This document shows positions 53,900 through 62,751 of a DNA stretch of 64,000 nucleotides, in pieces. Origin of the DNA: Paraburkholderia sp. PREW-6R (GTDB taxonomy: Bacteria; Pseudomonadota; Gammaproteobacteria; Burkholderiales; Burkholderiaceae); contig NZ_CP155073.1 in assembly GCF_039621805.1 (NCBI RefSeq), forward strand, positions 1,488,001 through 1,552,000, in the 5' to 3' direction. Both the position numbers and the translations under genes were made by a program. The notes under the pieces are model-generated. The model did no database searches. It saw nothing but the letters and a program-made list of their open reading frames with translations, and was not told the origin of the DNA. Numbering within the stretch: position 1 is the first letter of the stretch; every line of letters starts with the position of its first letter.

Positions 53900-55672
53900 A
53901 TGAGCGCCGCGTGCAACCGCACGGCGACGCTGACTCACGACGTCGGGCCAACCCGGGATTCGAAGATGACATGGCAGGCAGCAGGTAACGTAGGTCGACA
54001 GGTTGCAAAGTGTGCTACGACCGCGGCCGCGCTGACCGTGTGGGTCACATCGATCTGCGCGGCGCCGGCCACCGCCGCACCGGCATCCGCATTCGCATTC
54101 GCATCCGCATCCACCCAATCTGGCCAGTCTCAAGCCCGCCTTCAGCGCACGGCCCATCAGCCCCGCGCGAGGCAGCATGGGTCGAGGCCGGACGCGAGCC
54201 TGTCAACCGAAGCCGATCTGCTCGACGCAAACGACGCCCGCTTTTTCCTCACGCGCGTCGGTTTCGCGCCCGATGACGCCGAGCTTGCGCAGTACGTCGG
54301 ACTCACGCGTGAACAGGCCGTCGACAAGGTGCTCGCCGGCACGCGCACCGAGGCGCTCTCGCCGTTGCCCGAGTGGGTGCTCGAACCGATCCCGTCGCGC
54401 GACGTCCGCAAGAGCTGGACAGACGATCAGCGGCGCGCCGAGCAGCGTCGCCGTGGTCAGCGTTATGACGAGTTGCGCGCGTGGTGGGTGCGCGAAATGT
54501 TGAGCACCACGACGCCGCTGACCGAACGCATGACACTTTTCTGGCACAACCATTTCACGTCCGGCGAGGACAAAGTGAGTTACCCCCAGTTGATGGCGCA
54601 GCAGAACATGCTGTTGCGGCGTGATGCGCTCGGCAACTTTGGCGAGCTTTTGCACGACGTCGCGAAAGATCCGGCCATGCTGCAATACCTGGACGGCGCG
54701 AGTAATCGCAAGGGCAAGCCGAACGAGAATTTTGCGCGCGAAGTGATGGAGCTGTTCACGCTCGGCGAGGGGCACTACTCACAGCGCGACGTGACCGAGG
54801 CCGCGCGCGCCTATACCGGCTGGAGCCTCGATCCCGATGCGCAGTCCTATGTGTGGCGAGCGAATCAGCACGACGACGGCGAGAAGACCGTGCTGGGTCA
54901 AACCGGTCCGTTCGATGGCGACCAGGTGCTCGATATCCTGCTCGCGCAGCCGGAAACCGCGACCTTCGTCACGACGAAGCTCTGGCGCGAGTTCGTCTCC
55001 GATACGCCCGACCCGGCGCGCATCGCGCCGATCGCCGCGCAATTTCGCGCGAGCCATTACGACATCAAGGTGGCATTGCGCGGCCTTTTTCTGACCGACG
55101 CGTTCTGGAGCGACGACGAGCGCGGCGTGCTGGTGAAATCGCCGGCCGAATTCGTCGTCGGCACGTTGCGCGAGTTCGATATCGGCTATGACAACACCGC
55201 GCCGTTCGTCGCCCAGATCCGCACGCTCGGTGAAAACCTGTTCTATCCACCGAACGTCAAAGGGTGGCCAGGCGGCACCAGCTGGATCAACAGTTCCACG
55301 CTGCTTGCGCGCAAGCAGTTCGTCGAGCAGCTTTTCCGCGCGACCGAGGCCGCGAATCTGAAGCGGATGAACCATGCGAGCGACGCGAGGCTCGCGGTGA
55401 ACGCCGCGTCCGGCGGCGTCGAATCCGGCCAGCCGATGCAGCGCAGTGCGGCGCGGGTCGGACGGGCAGGCGAGGGCGGCGTACGCTTCGATATTGATAC
55501 ATGGCTCGCGCGCTACAACACTACGCCGACGTCACGACCGGGACTCTCTGTCGAGTTGCAGATGCAGCACGCGGTGTTGCCGCTTGCGCCCGTCGATGCG
55601 ATCGAAACGGATTCGACCGCCAGCGCGTATCTTCAGGCATTGTTGATGGACCCGGCGTATCAGCTCAAATGA
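53900..55672 (+). CDS. DUF1800 domain protein, exported
   Basis: 590 residues from the ATG at 53900; an ATG at 53966 is an alternative start. The signal peptide is around ALTVWVTSICAAPATAAPA. The DUF1800 core starts at ARFFLTRVGFAPDDAEL, with MTLFWHNHFTSGEDK, ENFAREVMELFTLGEGHYSQ, TLGENLFYPPNVKGWPGG and WINSSTLLARKQFV. DUF1800 proteins are nearly always encoded beside a DUF1501 protein, as here, and the pair is probably exported together; the biochemical role is not established. The C terminus contains an extra Ala/Gly-rich loop. Confidence 0.88.
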   Translation: MSAACNRTATLTHDVGPTRDSKMTWQAAGNVGRQVAKCATTAAALTVWVTSICAAPATAAPASAFAFASASTQSGQSQARLQRTAHQPRARQHGSRPDASLSTEADLLDANDARFFLTRVGFAPDDAELAQYVGLTREQAVDKVLAGTRTEALSPLPEWVLEPIPSRDVRKSWTDDQRRAEQRRRGQRYDELRAWWVREMLSTTTPLTERMTLFWHNHFTSGEDKVSYPQLMAQQNMLLRRDALGNFGELLHDVAKDPAMLQYLDGASNRKGKPNENFAREVMELFTLGEGHYSQRDVTEAARAYTGWSLDPDAQSYVWRANQHDDGEKTVLGQTGPFDGDQVLDILLAQPETATFVTTKLWREFVSDTPDPARIAPIAAQFRASHYDIKVALRGLFLTDAFWSDDERGVLVKSPAEFVVGTLREFDIGYDNTAPFVAQIRTLGENLFYPPNVKGWPGGTSWINSSTLLARKQFVEQLFRATEAANLKRMNHASDARLAVNAASGGVESGQPMQRSAARVGRAGEGGVRFDIDTWLARYNTTPTSRPGLSVELQMQHAVLPLAPVDAIETDSTASAYLQALLMDPAYQLK

Positions 55673-55768
55673 GCGCATGCGCTTGCATGGCGCAATCGGT
55701 GAATGGCAAATCGCATGGGCGTGCGGCACGAGCGGGCTCACGGGCATGACAGAAGAACGAGGTGCAGG

Positions 55769-57028
55769 ATGAAACGACGCAGCTTTCTTTCGATGGGCGC
55801 GGCCGCGGGCGCAACGCTCTGGTTGCCGCGCGCGTTCGGCGGGCAGAGCGGCAGCCTCGACACCGGCGCGTTGCCGACTCGCGGTTATGACAACCTGCTC
55901 GTCCTGATCGAGCTGAAGGGCGGCAACGACGGACTGAACACCGTGATTCCGTTTGCCGATCCGCTGTACTACACGTTACGCCGGAATATCGGCATCAAAC
56001 GCGAGCAGGCGATTCCGCTCGACGAGCGTACTGCGCTGCACCCGGCGCTCGAGCCGCTCATGCCGCTCTGGAACAGCCGGCAACTGGCGATCGTTCAGGG
56101 CGTGAGCTATGCGCAGCCGAACCTGTCGCATTTCCGCTCGATCGAGATATGGGATACCGCGTCGCGCTCCGACCAATATTTGCGCGAAGGCTGGCTCACA
56201 CGGGCGTTCGCGCAGACGCCCGTGCCGCCGGGCTTCGCCGCGGACGGTGTGGTGATCGGCAGCGCCGAGATGGGGCCGCTCGCCAATGGCGCTCGCGCCA
56301 TTGCGCTAGTCAATCCTGCGCAGTTCGTGAAGGCTTCGCGGCTTGTGACACCCGTGTCGTTGCATGAGCGCAATCCTGAACTGGCGCATATCCTCGATGT
56401 CGAGAACGACATCGTGAAGGCCGCGGACCGGCTGCGTCCCACCCAGGCGCAGGCGCAATTGAAGACCGTGTTTCCGGGCGGCGCATTCGGCAGTTCGATC
56501 AGGACGGCGATGCAGGTGTTGGCCGCAAGCGACGCCCCGGGCGCGGCCCGCTCGCCCGCCCAATCTGACAAGCCGCAATGGCTGCCGAAGAGCGGGCAGG
56601 GCGTCGCGGTGATACGGCTCACGCTGAACGGCTTCGATACGCATCAGAACCAGCCGGGTCAGCAGGCGGCGTTGCTCACGCAACTCGCGCAAGGACTGGC
56701 GGCCATGAAGTCGGCGCTGATCGAACTCGGCCGTTGGGACGACACCCTGATCATGACGTACGCCGAATTCGGCCGGCGTCCGCGTGAGAATCAAAGCAAT
56801 GGGACGGATCACGGGACTGTCGCGCCGCATTTCGTCACCGGCGGCCGGGTGCGCGGCGGTCTGTTTGGCGTGCCGCCCGTACTCGCGCATCTGGACGGCA
56901 ACGGCAATCTGCCAGTGGGCGTGGATTTCAGGCAGATGTATGCGACGGTGCTCGGACCGTGGTGGGGACTCGATGCGGCGACGATCCTGCAGCAGCGATT
57001 CGAGCCGTTGCCGATCTTGCGCGTGTAA
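55769..57028 (+). CDS. DUF1501 domain protein, Tat-type signal
   Basis: 419 residues from the ATG at 55769, preceded by GCAGG. The N terminus MKRRSFLSMGAAAGATLWLP has the twin-arginine RRSFLS motif, suggesting folded export. The DUF1501 (sulfatase/alkaline-phosphatase-like) body shows LLVLIELKGGNDGLNTVIP, YAQPNLSHFRSIEIWDTAS, NGFDTHQNQPGQQ and MTYAEFGRRPRENQSNGTDH with conserved metal-type Asp and His. The function is not known. It lies 96 bp after its DUF1800 partner on the same strand. Confidence 0.88.
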   Translation: MKRRSFLSMGAAAGATLWLPRAFGGQSGSLDTGALPTRGYDNLLVLIELKGGNDGLNTVIPFADPLYYTLRRNIGIKREQAIPLDERTALHPALEPLMPLWNSRQLAIVQGVSYAQPNLSHFRSIEIWDTASRSDQYLREGWLTRAFAQTPVPPGFAADGVVIGSAEMGPLANGARAIALVNPAQFVKASRLVTPVSLHERNPELAHILDVENDIVKAADRLRPTQAQAQLKTVFPGGAFGSSIRTAMQVLAASDAPGAARSPAQSDKPQWLPKSGQGVAVIRLTLNGFDTHQNQPGQQAALLTQLAQGLAAMKSALIELGRWDDTLIMTYAEFGRRPRENQSNGTDHGTVAPHFVTGGRVRGGLFGVPPVLAHLDGNGNLPVGVDFRQMYATVLGPWWGLDAATILQQRFEPLPILRV

Positions 57029-57250
57029 GTGACGCGTGCGCGGGGTTTGGATTTGGGTTTGGCAATCGAACCGGGAGGTAAGTGGCCTATCGGACGCCGT
57101 ATCAGGGCCCAACGGCAGTAGCCTTGTGCGCTATCGCTCAGGCTTGAAGAGAGGTGGCACAGGGCCGCGAGAATGTTTGCATAACCGCTATTCCGATTTG
57201 CCGTGCGGCGTGCCTCGGCTGTGCCTCGGCTGTGCTTCGAATGAAGATGC

Positions 57251-57337
57251 TGGTGCGTGAGGCCGGACTCGAACCGGCACACCCTTGCGGGCGTCAGGAC
57301 CTAAACCTGGTGCGTCTACCAATTTCGCCACTCACGC
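57251..57337 (-). tRNA. tRNA-Leu (anticodon UAG)
   Basis: The minus strand folds as a class II tRNA: 7-bp acceptor stem GCGTGAG/CTCACGC, D arm with TTGGTAGACGC, anticodon loop TTTAGGT (TAG central), long variable arm CGCCCGCAAGGGTGT, T arm GCCGGTTCGAGTCCGGC, and an encoded CCA end. The anticodon stem CCAGG/CCTGA has one C-A mismatch at its first pair. It reads CUN leucine codons. A promoter lies upstream at 57451-57479. Confidence 0.97.
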
Positions 57338-57450
57338 GGATTTCTGTACGCTGCGAACCGGGCCGCGGGCACGGATTGCACCCGTGCATTCACTCAGCAA
57401 CGGCCCGCGAGGAGCCGCCTGAACCGCACGCCCTGAAGCGTAAGCGCGAG

Positions 57451-57479
57451 ATTCTAACCGATTGAACCGCGCTTGTCTG
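57451..57479 (-). promoter_or_regulatory. Sigma-70 promoter of tRNA-Leu
   Basis: On the minus strand CAGACA and TAGAAT are separated by 17 bp (4/6 and 5/6 matches). The predicted start is near 57444, giving a 5' leader of about 107 nt before the tRNA. Confidence 0.6.
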
Positions 57480-57512
57480 CACCTGCCCGAGCATCCTGAG
57501 GGCTGGCGCCAA

Positions 57513-57521
57513 TGCTACAAT
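57513..57521 (+). promoter_or_regulatory. Extended -10 promoter (TGCTACAAT) of the squalene-synthase-fold gene
   Basis: TG one base before TACAAT makes an extended -10 element, which can work without a -35. The predicted start near 57528 gives a leader of about 57 nt. It diverges from the tRNA-Leu promoter. Confidence 0.55.
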
Positions 57522-57584
57522 TTTCGGCCCCGTTGCACGCCTGACGTGCCCTTCCTTTCCGGCCTTTCCCGCACAGTCCATCCA

Positions 57585-58409
57585 GTGAATTTCGACGAAT
57601 ATTGCCAGCAGAAAGCGGCGCCGCCCGGCTCGAGCACCTACTACGCCGTTCGGCAGGCGCCCGCGGCACGTCAGCCGCTGCTGACCGCACTGTTCGCGTT
57701 GCGCCGCGAGTTCGAGGAGACGGTCAAGGAAACCAGCGATCCGGCGATTGGCCGCACGAAGCTCGCATGGTGGCAGAAAGAACTGGCTGCGCTTGCGTCG
57801 GGCAACGCGTCGCATCCGGTCGCGAAGGCACTCGCGGCCTATCTGCCAGACGTCCAGTCCGAGTATCCGGCGCTGCAGGCATTGCTCGCCGGTTTCGAGA
57901 TGGATCTCGACCAGGCGCGCTATCTCGACTATCCCAATCTGCGCCGTTACGTGCAGGCCGTGGGCGGAACGTTCGCTACGCTCGTCGCGCGCGCGAGCGC
58001 CAAGGAACCCGCGCAGGTCGAGAGTTGGGCCGCGCCGTTAGGAGAGGCATTGCTGCTGGCGCAATGCGTCGTCGAAACGGGTAATGATGCGCGGCACGGG
58101 CGCATCTATGTTCCTATCGACGAGATGCAGCGCTTCAATGTCACCGCAGCCAATCTGATCAACCGTCACTACAGCGACGCGTTCACCGAACTGATGCGCT
58201 TTGAGACGAAGCGCGCCCGCGACGCGCTGCAGTCCTCCGTCGCCGCTGTGCCGGCTGGCGAGCGTCGTGCACAGCGCACGCTGCTCGCGCAGGCCGCGCT
58301 GGCGCTTGCGCTGCTCGATGAAATCGAGCGCGACGGGTATCAGGTCCTGCACCAGCGCATCGCGCTGACACCGATCCGCAAGCTATGGATTGCATGGCGG
58401 GCCAGATAG
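57585..58409 (+). CDS. Squalene/phytoene synthase family protein with degenerate Asp-rich motifs
   Basis: 274 residues from a GTG at 57585 (NFDEYCQQKAAPPGSSTYYA, the usual family start). The fold is recognisable: PLLTALFALRREFEE, RTKLAWWQKELAAL, YPNLRRYVQAVGGTFATLVA and HGRIYVPIDEMQRFNV. The two catalytic Asp-rich motifs of real synthases are altered: the first reads EFEETVKE and the second VVETGNDARHGR, so most Mg-diphosphate ligands are missing. It may therefore be a non-catalytic homologue, as NDUFAF6 is in mitochondria, rather than HpnD. It stands alone, not in a hopanoid cluster. Confidence 0.8.
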   Translation: MNFDEYCQQKAAPPGSSTYYAVRQAPAARQPLLTALFALRREFEETVKETSDPAIGRTKLAWWQKELAALASGNASHPVAKALAAYLPDVQSEYPALQALLAGFEMDLDQARYLDYPNLRRYVQAVGGTFATLVARASAKEPAQVESWAAPLGEALLLAQCVVETGNDARHGRIYVPIDEMQRFNVTAANLINRHYSDAFTELMRFETKRARDALQSSVAAVPAGERRAQRTLLAQAALALALLDEIERDGYQVLHQRIALTPIRKLWIAWRAR

Positions 58410-58466
58410 GCCGACGCGGCGCGCGGGCGTTGCATCATCGATAGCACGCGTTGAGCGATATGCTTT

Positions 58467-58496
58467 GCGGCGCGTGGCAACTAGCCGACGCGCCGC
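58467..58496. terminator. GC-rich hairpin between convergent genes
   Basis: GCGGCGCGT (58467-58475) pairs perfectly with ACGCGCCGC (58488-58496), 12-nt loop, followed on the plus strand by the pyrimidine-rich GTTCTCTTC. It lies between the squalene-synthase-fold gene and the convergent hypothetical gene. Confidence 0.5.
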
Positions 58497-58503
58497 GTTC
58501 TCT

Positions 58504-58785
58504 TCACGCGTGCGGCGCCGAGGGTTCGTTGCCCGGCAAGTCGGCCTGGGCCGCGCCTTCGAGAAAACGCCGCGTCGATTCGAACGCCTGCAGCATCGGA
58601 TCGGGCCACGGCGTTTGCAACATCACGGCCTGATGATTTTCGAATGCCGATGACAGCAACTTGACGAGTTCCGGCGAGCGCAGATGACGCAAGAGCACAC
58701 TGACGGCGATCGCTGTGGCCTGGCTTGCGCCGGCGGTCTGAAGTTCCGAAGCGGTGAGGGCCGCTACCTGCTTGTTGATGTCCAC
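58504..58785 (-). CDS. Hypothetical small protein
   Basis: 93 residues from a GTG (plus-strand 58783-58785), with AGGA upstream at slightly long spacing. It is soluble and mostly helical: VAALTASELQTAGASQATAI, VLLRHLRSPELVKLLSSAF and PMLQAFESTRRFLEG, ending in a Pro/Ala tail. I do not recognise the family. It is plausible as a gene because of its size, codon use and position before the hairpin at 58467-58496, but the evidence is moderate. Confidence 0.6.
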   Translation of the reverse strand: MDINKQVAALTASELQTAGASQATAIAVSVLLRHLRSPELVKLLSSAFENHQAVMLQTPWPDPMLQAFESTRRFLEGAAQADLPGNEPSAPHA

Positions 58786-59448
58786 TGAAGCTATCCTGAA
58801 TGAGGGGGTGCCGGCGTTGCCGGGGTCGCAAAACTATCGCCGGTGGCACCATGTGCTGAAGATTGCGGCGACACCGGGCGATAAAAGGCCGGTGGCCCAT
58901 CGGCGAATTTTGACACGGTTGGCGTTCGCCGCGAAACCGCCGCTTCATCCCGCTCGCGCCGAGCATTTCCATTGGCCTCGGGCTGTCCTCGGGCGTCAGT
59001 CCGACTCGCCGTTTGGACAATGTCAGAGACTGCACTGGCGAGCCTGTCATACACCGATAACACCCGCAACGCTGGTCGCACGGGTTGCGCTCGTGCCATG
59101 GCCGGCAACTGCCCGCAATGGCATCGAGGCGTGGAGAATCGCGTTGCGCTGGCTATACTCATGCTGTGCTCATCCCGGGCTTATCGTGTGGTTCAATGCG
59201 CAGTCGCTGCGGGCGCTGCATCGACAGGCCGGTTGAGCGAGCGAATGGCGCAAGCGCATCGTCGGCGGCGCGCTGCTGAGGGCGATCATCATCAAACCGG
59301 TTTCTGTTCAACCTGTCCCGTGTGACGCTTTTACGCCGATCGTGTCGTTCATCGGCGTGCGGCCAATGTTGTTGATGTTGCTGATGTTGTTGCCGTCCGG
59401 CGACGCCTCGCCGTTGCCGCCCACCACCGTGTTTCTGGAAACTAAGCA
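58786..59448. other. 663-bp region without a recognised gene
   Basis: Open frames on both strands here have no convincing product. The only structure I see is three tandem copies of a 9-bp unit (ATGTTGNTG) at 59366-59392. The promoters for the divergent genes on each side must lie here, but no clear element stands out. Confidence 0.5.
59366..59392 (+). repeat. Short 9-bp tandem repeat (3 copies of ATGTTGNTG)
   Basis: Copies at 59366-59374, 59375-59383 and 59384-59392, the middle one differing at one base. They sit 57 bp before the DUF3999 gene start. The function is unknown. Confidence 0.8.
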
Positions 59449-61014
59449 ATGAAGCGGGTGTGGACCCTCAGTGGCGCATGCTTTGTATTTGTATCGGCGG
59501 CTGTGTCGATGTGCGCGCCTGCCCAGGCGTTTGCCGACGACGGCTTTGCGCGCCGCTTCGCGCTCGAGGGCGCGCCGGGCGCGGCCATTTACAGCGTGAC
59601 GCTGCCGGCTTCCGTCTACGTGGCGAGCCAGCGCAGCGACCTGGGCGACCTGCGGGTCTTCAACGACGCAGGCGAGGCGGTGCCGTACTCGCTCGATGCT
59701 CCGCCCGAACCCACGCGCACACCGCCCACGCTGCGCACCGCACGCTGGTTGCCGCTGCTGCCCACCGCGCCTGCCAGTCACCGCTTGCCACCAGGTGTGA
59801 TGATCGCTGTCGACGGCTCGTTGCGCGCCACGTCGGCGCCACCGGCGCGTGCGCAGCACGACACGGATCTCGTCGATGCAGGCAACGCCGCGCGCGCGGG
59901 CCGGGTCAGCGCGCTGATCGTGCACCTGCGGGACGACAACTATCAGGGGCGCGTCAGCGCCGAGGCGAGCGACGATCTGCGCACATGGCAACCCGCCGGC
60001 GACGCGCAACTGCTCAAGGTCAGCTACAACGGCAGCACGCTCAGTCAGGACCGTGTCGAACTGGATGTCGCGCATGCTCGCTATGTGCGCTTGCACTGGC
60101 TCGACGGCGTGCCGTACGTCGACTCGATCGAGCTGGAAGTGCAGGCCGCGGGCGCCGACCACGCGCAGCGCTCGGATGCGCAGCGCGTGTGGCGCGAGGG
60201 CATCGTTGCACGTGCGGGACCGAGAGAGGGGGAATATTTTTTCGAGTCGGGCGGCCCGTACCCCGTCGACCGTTTGCGTCTGAACCTGCCTCAACCCAAC
60301 ACGGTGGCGCCGGCCGTCGTCTATTCGCGAGCGGGGCTTGCCGATGCGTGGCGCGAAGTGTCGAGTGCCACGCTCTTCCGGTTGCATAACGGCGACGTGG
60401 AGCAGAGCAACCCTTCGCTCGAACTGAAGCCGGACACGGATCGGCAATGGCGGGTGGTGATCGACACGCGTAACGGCGGACTGGGCAGCGGCGCGTTGAC
60501 CATCTCGGCGGGATGGCGGCCGGCAACACTGACCTTCATCGCTCGCGGCGGCGGTCCGTTCTCGCTGGCGGTGGGCAATGCTGCCACCGTGTCGTCGGCG
60601 GTAGGCCTGGACGAGCTGATGAGGGCGGCGTCGGCGGTGCCCGTGACCGCGCGTGTCGGCGACGTGCTGCCGGTTGCGCCAGGCGCAGGCGCTCCGCTGG
60701 GCGCGCTGGATTCGGAAGCTTCGCGCCGGTATTGGCTGTGGGGAGCGCTGGTACTTGCTGTGGGTTCGCTCGCCGCAGTTGCATGGCGGCTCGTGCGCCG
60801 GACGCGGGGGCATGAGCCGGCAGCCGTTCAAACATACGCTCAATCCGCTGCGGGTGAGGCGGCAAGCACGGGGAGCGGTGAGGCTGGCGTAGCTGGCGCA
60901 AGCGGCGTAGCTGGCAGAGGCGGCGCGGCCGACGCACCTGGCGGCGCGCCGACCGCAAGCACCGCTTATTCAGGCGGCACCGACGCTAAAGGACCCAGCG
61001 ACGGCCCAGGCTGA
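59449..61014 (+). CDS. DUF3999 family protein, exported, membrane-anchored
   Basis: 521 residues. A signal peptide (GACFVFVSAAVSMCAPAQAFA) is followed by a large periplasmic beta-rich part: FALEGAPGAAIYSVTLPASVY, LGDLRVFNDAGEAVPY, YPVDRLRLNLPQPNTVAP and GWRPATLTFIARGGGPF. One C-terminal membrane helix (YWLWGALVLAVGSLAAVAW) precedes a cytoplasmic Gly/Ala/Ser-rich tail of about 70 residues. DUF3999 genes usually sit beside a multi-spanning DUF2339 gene; none is adjacent here. The function is unknown. Confidence 0.85.
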   Translation: MKRVWTLSGACFVFVSAAVSMCAPAQAFADDGFARRFALEGAPGAAIYSVTLPASVYVASQRSDLGDLRVFNDAGEAVPYSLDAPPEPTRTPPTLRTARWLPLLPTAPASHRLPPGVMIAVDGSLRATSAPPARAQHDTDLVDAGNAARAGRVSALIVHLRDDNYQGRVSAEASDDLRTWQPAGDAQLLKVSYNGSTLSQDRVELDVAHARYVRLHWLDGVPYVDSIELEVQAAGADHAQRSDAQRVWREGIVARAGPREGEYFFESGGPYPVDRLRLNLPQPNTVAPAVVYSRAGLADAWREVSSATLFRLHNGDVEQSNPSLELKPDTDRQWRVVIDTRNGGLGSGALTISAGWRPATLTFIARGGGPFSLAVGNAATVSSAVGLDELMRAASAVPVTARVGDVLPVAPGAGAPLGALDSEASRRYWLWGALVLAVGSLAAVAWRLVRRTRGHEPAAVQTYAQSAAGEAASTGSGEAGVAGASGVAGRGGAADAPGGAPTASTAYSGGTDAKGPSDGPG

Positions 61015-61090
61015 GCGCACTGCGGACTCGCGTTGGATCAGACGCAATGTGCGTGACTCGTCGCAGCTCGCGCTGCGCTTGACGCCGGGC

Positions 61091-61543
61091 TCATTCGCCG
61101 GACGCGGTCATCGTCTCGATGATCTTGTCGAGCGCCTGGCCCAGCGCGATCTTTTCCTGCTCGTCCAGACATTCGAAAAGGTCGCCGTTCCACTTGCGGG
61201 CGATCGGCATCACCTTGCGATAAAGCGCGCGCCCCTGCGGCGTCAGCGAGACGAGCACGAGCCGGCCGTCGTCAGCACTTGCTTCACGCTTGACCAGACC
61301 CTGCCTGATCAATGCCTCGGCAGCGCGGCTCGCCTGGCTTTTGTCCAGATTGGCATGACGCGCGAGTTCCATGATGGAGAACGGCCCGAACGAACCCACC
61401 GACGCAATGACCCGCGCCTCCGGCAGCGTGACGCCGAGCTTGTCCTGATAGCGCTCGCTGATGCCGCGCTCTGCCAGCTTGTTCAGCACATGCAGACGAT
61501 ACGTGAGGAACTGTTCTAGCCCGGCTTTGGCTGAATCCTTCAT
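61091..61543 (-). CDS. MarR-family transcriptional regulator
   Basis: 150 residues from the ATG at 61543. The winged helix-turn-helix is SIMELARHANLDKSQASRAAEALIRQGLVKREASADDGR with the wing VLVSLTPQGRALYR, standard for MarR. The protein should act as a dimeric repressor relieved by small ligands, usually aromatic acids or oxidants. It lies 62 bp downstream of the glycerate kinase on the same strand, so it may be co-transcribed with it; whether it regulates that gene is unknown. Confidence 0.9.
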   Translation of the reverse strand: MKDSAKAGLEQFLTYRLHVLNKLAERGISERYQDKLGVTLPEARVIASVGSFGPFSIMELARHANLDKSQASRAAEALIRQGLVKREASADDGRLVLVSLTPQGRALYRKVMPIARKWNGDLFECLDEQEKIALGQALDKIIETMTASGE

Positions 61544-61605
61544 GGTGTTCCCGAGGTGAGTGAGCGGTCGAGGCGCTGTGATTGTTGCCGCAACCGCTCT
61601 GCGGG

Positions 61606-62751
61606 TCAACGCGCGCCGTATTTCAGCCGGGTGAGTTGCTCGGCCTCGTCGGCAAGCAGGCGCGCGGCTTCGCGAATGGCGATCTCGAGCGTGATAGGCC
61701 CAGGCGCCGGCGAGAAACAGCCGCTGAAATATTCGCTCAGTCGAGGCAGCGCCGCCGGGTCGACGCCACCGGACAACAGCGTGGCCGGCACGCCCGCCGC
61801 CTGGGCGTGACGGCACGCGATGAAGGGTGCCTTGCCATGCAGTGTCTGCACGTCCGAACGGCCTTCGCCGGTGATGAGCCAGTCTGCGCCGTCGAGTGCC
61901 GCATCGAGGCCGATCTGCCGCGCAACGGTTTCCGCGCCCGGTTCGAACCGGGCGCCGAGCATATGCAGCGCAAAACCGAGGCCGCCCGCTGCGCCCGCGC
62001 CGGGCTGGTTGCGCATCGTGCGGGCGAGCGCCGGTTCGAGCACGTCGGCAAAGCGGGCGAGGGCCGCGTCGAGCGACGCAACCTGTTCCGGCTTCACGCC
62101 TTTTTGCGGGCCGAAGATGGCGGTGGCGCCATGCTCGCCATTCAGCGGATTGTCCACGTCCGACATGCCCACGAATTGCGTATCCGCCAGCCGGGCGTCG
62201 AGTTGCGACACGTCCACGCGCGCAACGCGGGCGAGGTGTTCGGGCGTGGGCTCGAGTTCGTTGTCCTGCGAGTCGAACAGTTTCGCGCCGAGACCGACCA
62301 GCATGCCGGCGCCGCCGTCGTTCGTGCTGCTGCCGCCTAGCGCGACGTAAAAGCGCCGCACACCCGCGTCGAGCAGTGCGCGGATCGCTTCGCCCATGCC
62401 GCGCGTGCTGCGCGTTTCGACCGGCACGCCCATGCCCACCGGGTCTGTAATGCCGACAATCTCCGCGGTTTCGATGATTGCGCTGCCGTCGGCAAGGATG
62501 CCCGTGATGGCCTCGCGCACGGCGCCCGCTGCGCCTCGCACGGTCAGCCTGCGGCGCTCGCCGCCGCTCGTCAGCATCGCGTCGAGCGTGCCTTCGCCGC
62601 CGTCGGCCATCGGGCAGATACGCACCGTGGCGTCGGCGCGTGCGCGCAGGATGCCGTTGGCGATTGCCCGCGCGACTTCCTCTGCGCTAAGCGAGCCTTT
62701 AAAAGAATCGGGAGCAATGACGACGACGGGCGAGGACGGCGAATTCGGCAT
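61606..62751 (-). CDS. Glycerate kinase (GarK/GlxK family)
   Basis: 381 residues from the ATG at 62751, the standard size. Family features: VVIAPDSFKGSLSAEEVARAI, CPMADGGEGTLDAML, VALGGSSTNDGGAGMLVGLG, PLNGEHGATAIFGPQKG and DWLITGEGRSDVQTLHGK. It phosphorylates glycerate (2-phosphoglycerate product in the class I enzymes) in glyoxylate or glucarate use. The longer frame to 62898 adds an unrelated leader. A MarR gene follows downstream. Confidence 0.93.
   Translation of the reverse strand: MPNSPSSPVVVIAPDSFKGSLSAEEVARAIANGILRARADATVRICPMADGGEGTLDAMLTSGGERRRLTVRGAAGAVREAITGILADGSAIIETAEIVGITDPVGMGVPVETRSTRGMGEAIRALLDAGVRRFYVALGGSSTNDGGAGMLVGLGAKLFDSQDNELEPTPEHLARVARVDVSQLDARLADTQFVGMSDVDNPLNGEHGATAIFGPQKGVKPEQVASLDAALARFADVLEPALARTMRNQPGAGAAGGLGFALHMLGARFEPGAETVARQIGLDAALDGADWLITGEGRSDVQTLHGKAPFIACRHAQAAGVPATLLSGGVDPAALPRLSEYFSGCFSPAPGPITLEIAIREAARLLADEAEQLTRLKYGAR

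Noticed and set aside
57585..58409. Naming the gene hpnD (presqualene diphosphate synthase)
   Set aside because: Both catalytic Asp-rich motifs are altered and no other hopanoid gene is adjacent, so the symbol would overstate the evidence.
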